A DNA stretch of 64,000 bases from Henckelia pumila (Eukaryota > Streptophyta > Magnoliopsida > Lamiales > Gesneriaceae). A program made the position numbers and the translations under genes. This document shows positions 63,046 through 64,000 of this stretch, one piece after another. The notes under the pieces are model-generated. The model saw only the letters and a program-made list of their open reading frames with translations. It made no database searches and was not told the origin of the DNA. Position 1 is the first letter of the stretch; each line of letters opens with the position of its first letter. The DNA is taken from the NCBI RefSeq assembly GCF_033568475.1, contig NC_133120.1, positions 94,754,151 through 94,818,150 of the forward strand, read 5' to 3'.

Positions 63046-63349
63046 GAGCGACGCCCGCTCTTTCCCCTCCCATCTTCGCCAGAACAGTGAAATGAGCGAC
63101 ACCCGCTCCATGCACACGCGACCCAGCATCACGCTGATACAATCACTAACAAACATCGTGAGCGACGCCCGCTCCCCTTCTCAAAACAAAGTAGCAAACT
63201 GAGCGACACCCGCTCAACATCTCCTATCTAGCACCAGGAACGACACCCGTTCCTTTTCCGCCAACACATCACCGGGAGCGACACCCGCTCATAATCAGCA
63301 CTCCACTACCACATCTTCGCCAAAGTACCACCGGGAGCGACACCCACTC
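63046..63349. repeat. Seven copies of a 15-bp dyad-symmetric repeat
   Basis: GAGCGACRCCCGCTC-type units start at 63046, 63094, 63160, 63201, 63238, 63276 and 63335. Each has inverted 5-bp arms (GAGCG and CGCTC) around ACACC or ACGCC. The fifth copy reads GAACG...CGTTC, so both arms changed together and the pairing is kept. The last copy has one unpaired arm base. Spacing is 37-66 bp, not constant. It lies in the untranslated part of the Tat element. Confidence 0.85.
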
Positions 63350-63474
63350 ATAACCCATCATCACCACTCAAACACCTCCAAGCACCAACAACACCGTCTC
63401 CGCACTACCTCCACGGCTCGGCCACGTGAGCCCAATTCATCCCGCCACACGCATCATCACGCTTCCAACACCAT

Positions 63475-63628
63475 CCCTCCGCCCAGCAAAACAGAAAAAT
63501 CCCCACCATGGCTCAGCCTTGCGCGCCTACATCACCCTACCGCCCCTCCGCCCAGCAAAACAGAGGAATCCCCACCATGGCTCAGCCTCGCGCACCTACA
63601 TCACCCTACCGCCCCTCCGCCCAGCAGC
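63475..63628 (+). repeat. 69-bp tandem repeat (about two and a quarter units)
   Basis: Units start at 63475, 63544 and 63613, each opening CCCTCCGCCCAGCA. The first two units match closely; the third is cut off after about 16 bases. The region is C-rich and A-rich, and the plus-strand open frame over it is a by-product of the 69-bp (23-codon) period. Confidence 0.8.
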
Positions 63629-63816
63629 TCTCTGTCGCACCATCTCCACCCGGTAGCTAACCGCTGGACCCTTCTCCTCCCTGATTCACAGCAACGTAAA
63701 AACCTTCGAAAAGTAAGCCAAACTCGTCGCCAGCCCCACCGTGGGATCAACAAAGAGATCGCCACCCAGCAACATCACCGCTGCCTCTACCACCTCCCGC
63801 ATAAAAACACCGCGAC

Positions 63817-63877
63817 CTCCGACACTCACCATTAATCGCGAGTTGTGCACCTCAGACATTCACCATTAATCGCAAGG
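63817..63877 (+). repeat. Short direct repeat containing CACCATTAATCGC
   Basis: Two copies of about 28 bases, at 63817-63845 and 63850-63877, differ at a few positions (GACACTCACCATTAATCGC and GACATTCACCATTAATCGC). They belong to the same repeat-rich untranslated stretch of the Tat element. Confidence 0.6.
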
Positions 63878-64000
63878 TTGCATCATCGACGCAACGCCAC
63901 CATCGCTTCCACACCAAGCAGCTCTCCCATACGATCCTACCTCACCGGCACGAACCCATCCACCACGGTTCGTCCTCCCAAACTCCAGCCCTGCATCACC

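Larger units (their letters stand above)
54230..64000 (+). mobile_element. Tat-lineage Ty3/gypsy LTR retrotransposon with antisense ORF (3' end outside the window)
   Basis: The 5' LTR ends at about 54728 and is followed by a primer site. Its left end is not resolved, and 54230 (TGATGGG) is a guess. In order the parts are: gag (about 54769-56130, with a CHFHKDKGHSTEDC knuckle), aspartic protease (LVDSGSSADIIF, near 56400), reverse transcriptase (about 57200-57750, YIDDML), RNase H (about 58400-58740) and integrase (about 59050-59800, with zinc motif and GHPQANGQTE). Downstream lies an antisense ORF block (62905-60690) as known for Tat elements, and then a long untranslated stretch with structured repeats. 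The pol part looks almost whole, with about two breaks, which suggests a recent insertion. Its age cannot be measured without the 3' LTR. Confidence 0.88.

Noticed and set aside
63046-63349. CRISPR-like array
   Set aside because: The repeats are only 15 bp, spacing is irregular, the genome is a plant and the array lies inside a retrotransposon.

Overview
The window is nuclear DNA of a flowering plant. Its genes are intron-rich with GT-AG junctions, the spacers are AT-rich, and the families are plant-specific: berberine-bridge-enzyme-like oxidases, germin-like proteins, patellin, a CrRLK1L receptor kinase, an ATL E3 ligase and WPP-domain-associated protein. A eudicot, possibly an asterid, fits best, but the species cannot be named from sequence alone.

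The left 27 kb is a gene-rich arm. In order it holds: the 3' end of a non-specific lipid-transfer protein gene (+); a patellin (SEC14/GOLD) gene (-); a tandem array of three intronless BBE-like FAD oxidoreductase genes (+); a GUB_WAK/RING-H2 ATL21/22-like gene (-); a germin-like gene (+); a beta-tubulin gene (+); a second germin-like gene (+); an 11-exon GH1 beta-glucosidase (+); and an intronless malectin-type receptor kinase (-). Several products (BBE-like, germin-like, GH1, lipid-transfer protein, receptor kinase) are secreted or cell-surface proteins. The three BBE copies differ at the flavin gatekeeper and at active-site positions, so they have probably diverged in chemistry.

From 28.4 to 46.2 kb lies a nested set of fossils. 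A roughly full-length, circularly permuted endogenous pararetrovirus (Caulimoviridae, minus strand, broken) is split by a young Ty3/gypsy chromovirus with 2.65-kb LTRs that landed in the viral leader. The pair is flanked by imperfect 30-bp terminal inverted repeats and a possible 9-bp target duplication. This suggests that the virus sits inside, or was captured by, a MULE/MITE-like DNA transposon.

From 46.2 to 54.2 kb there is a near-perfect long inverted repeat (a possible small-RNA hairpin locus) and a four-exon WPP-domain-associated coiled-coil gene (-). From about 54.2 kb to the window end is a Tat-lineage Ty3/gypsy element with gag-pol on plus and a known but unusual antisense ORF on minus. 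Beyond that ORF is an untranslated stretch with seven copies of a 15-bp dyad-symmetric repeat. Its 3' LTR lies outside the window.
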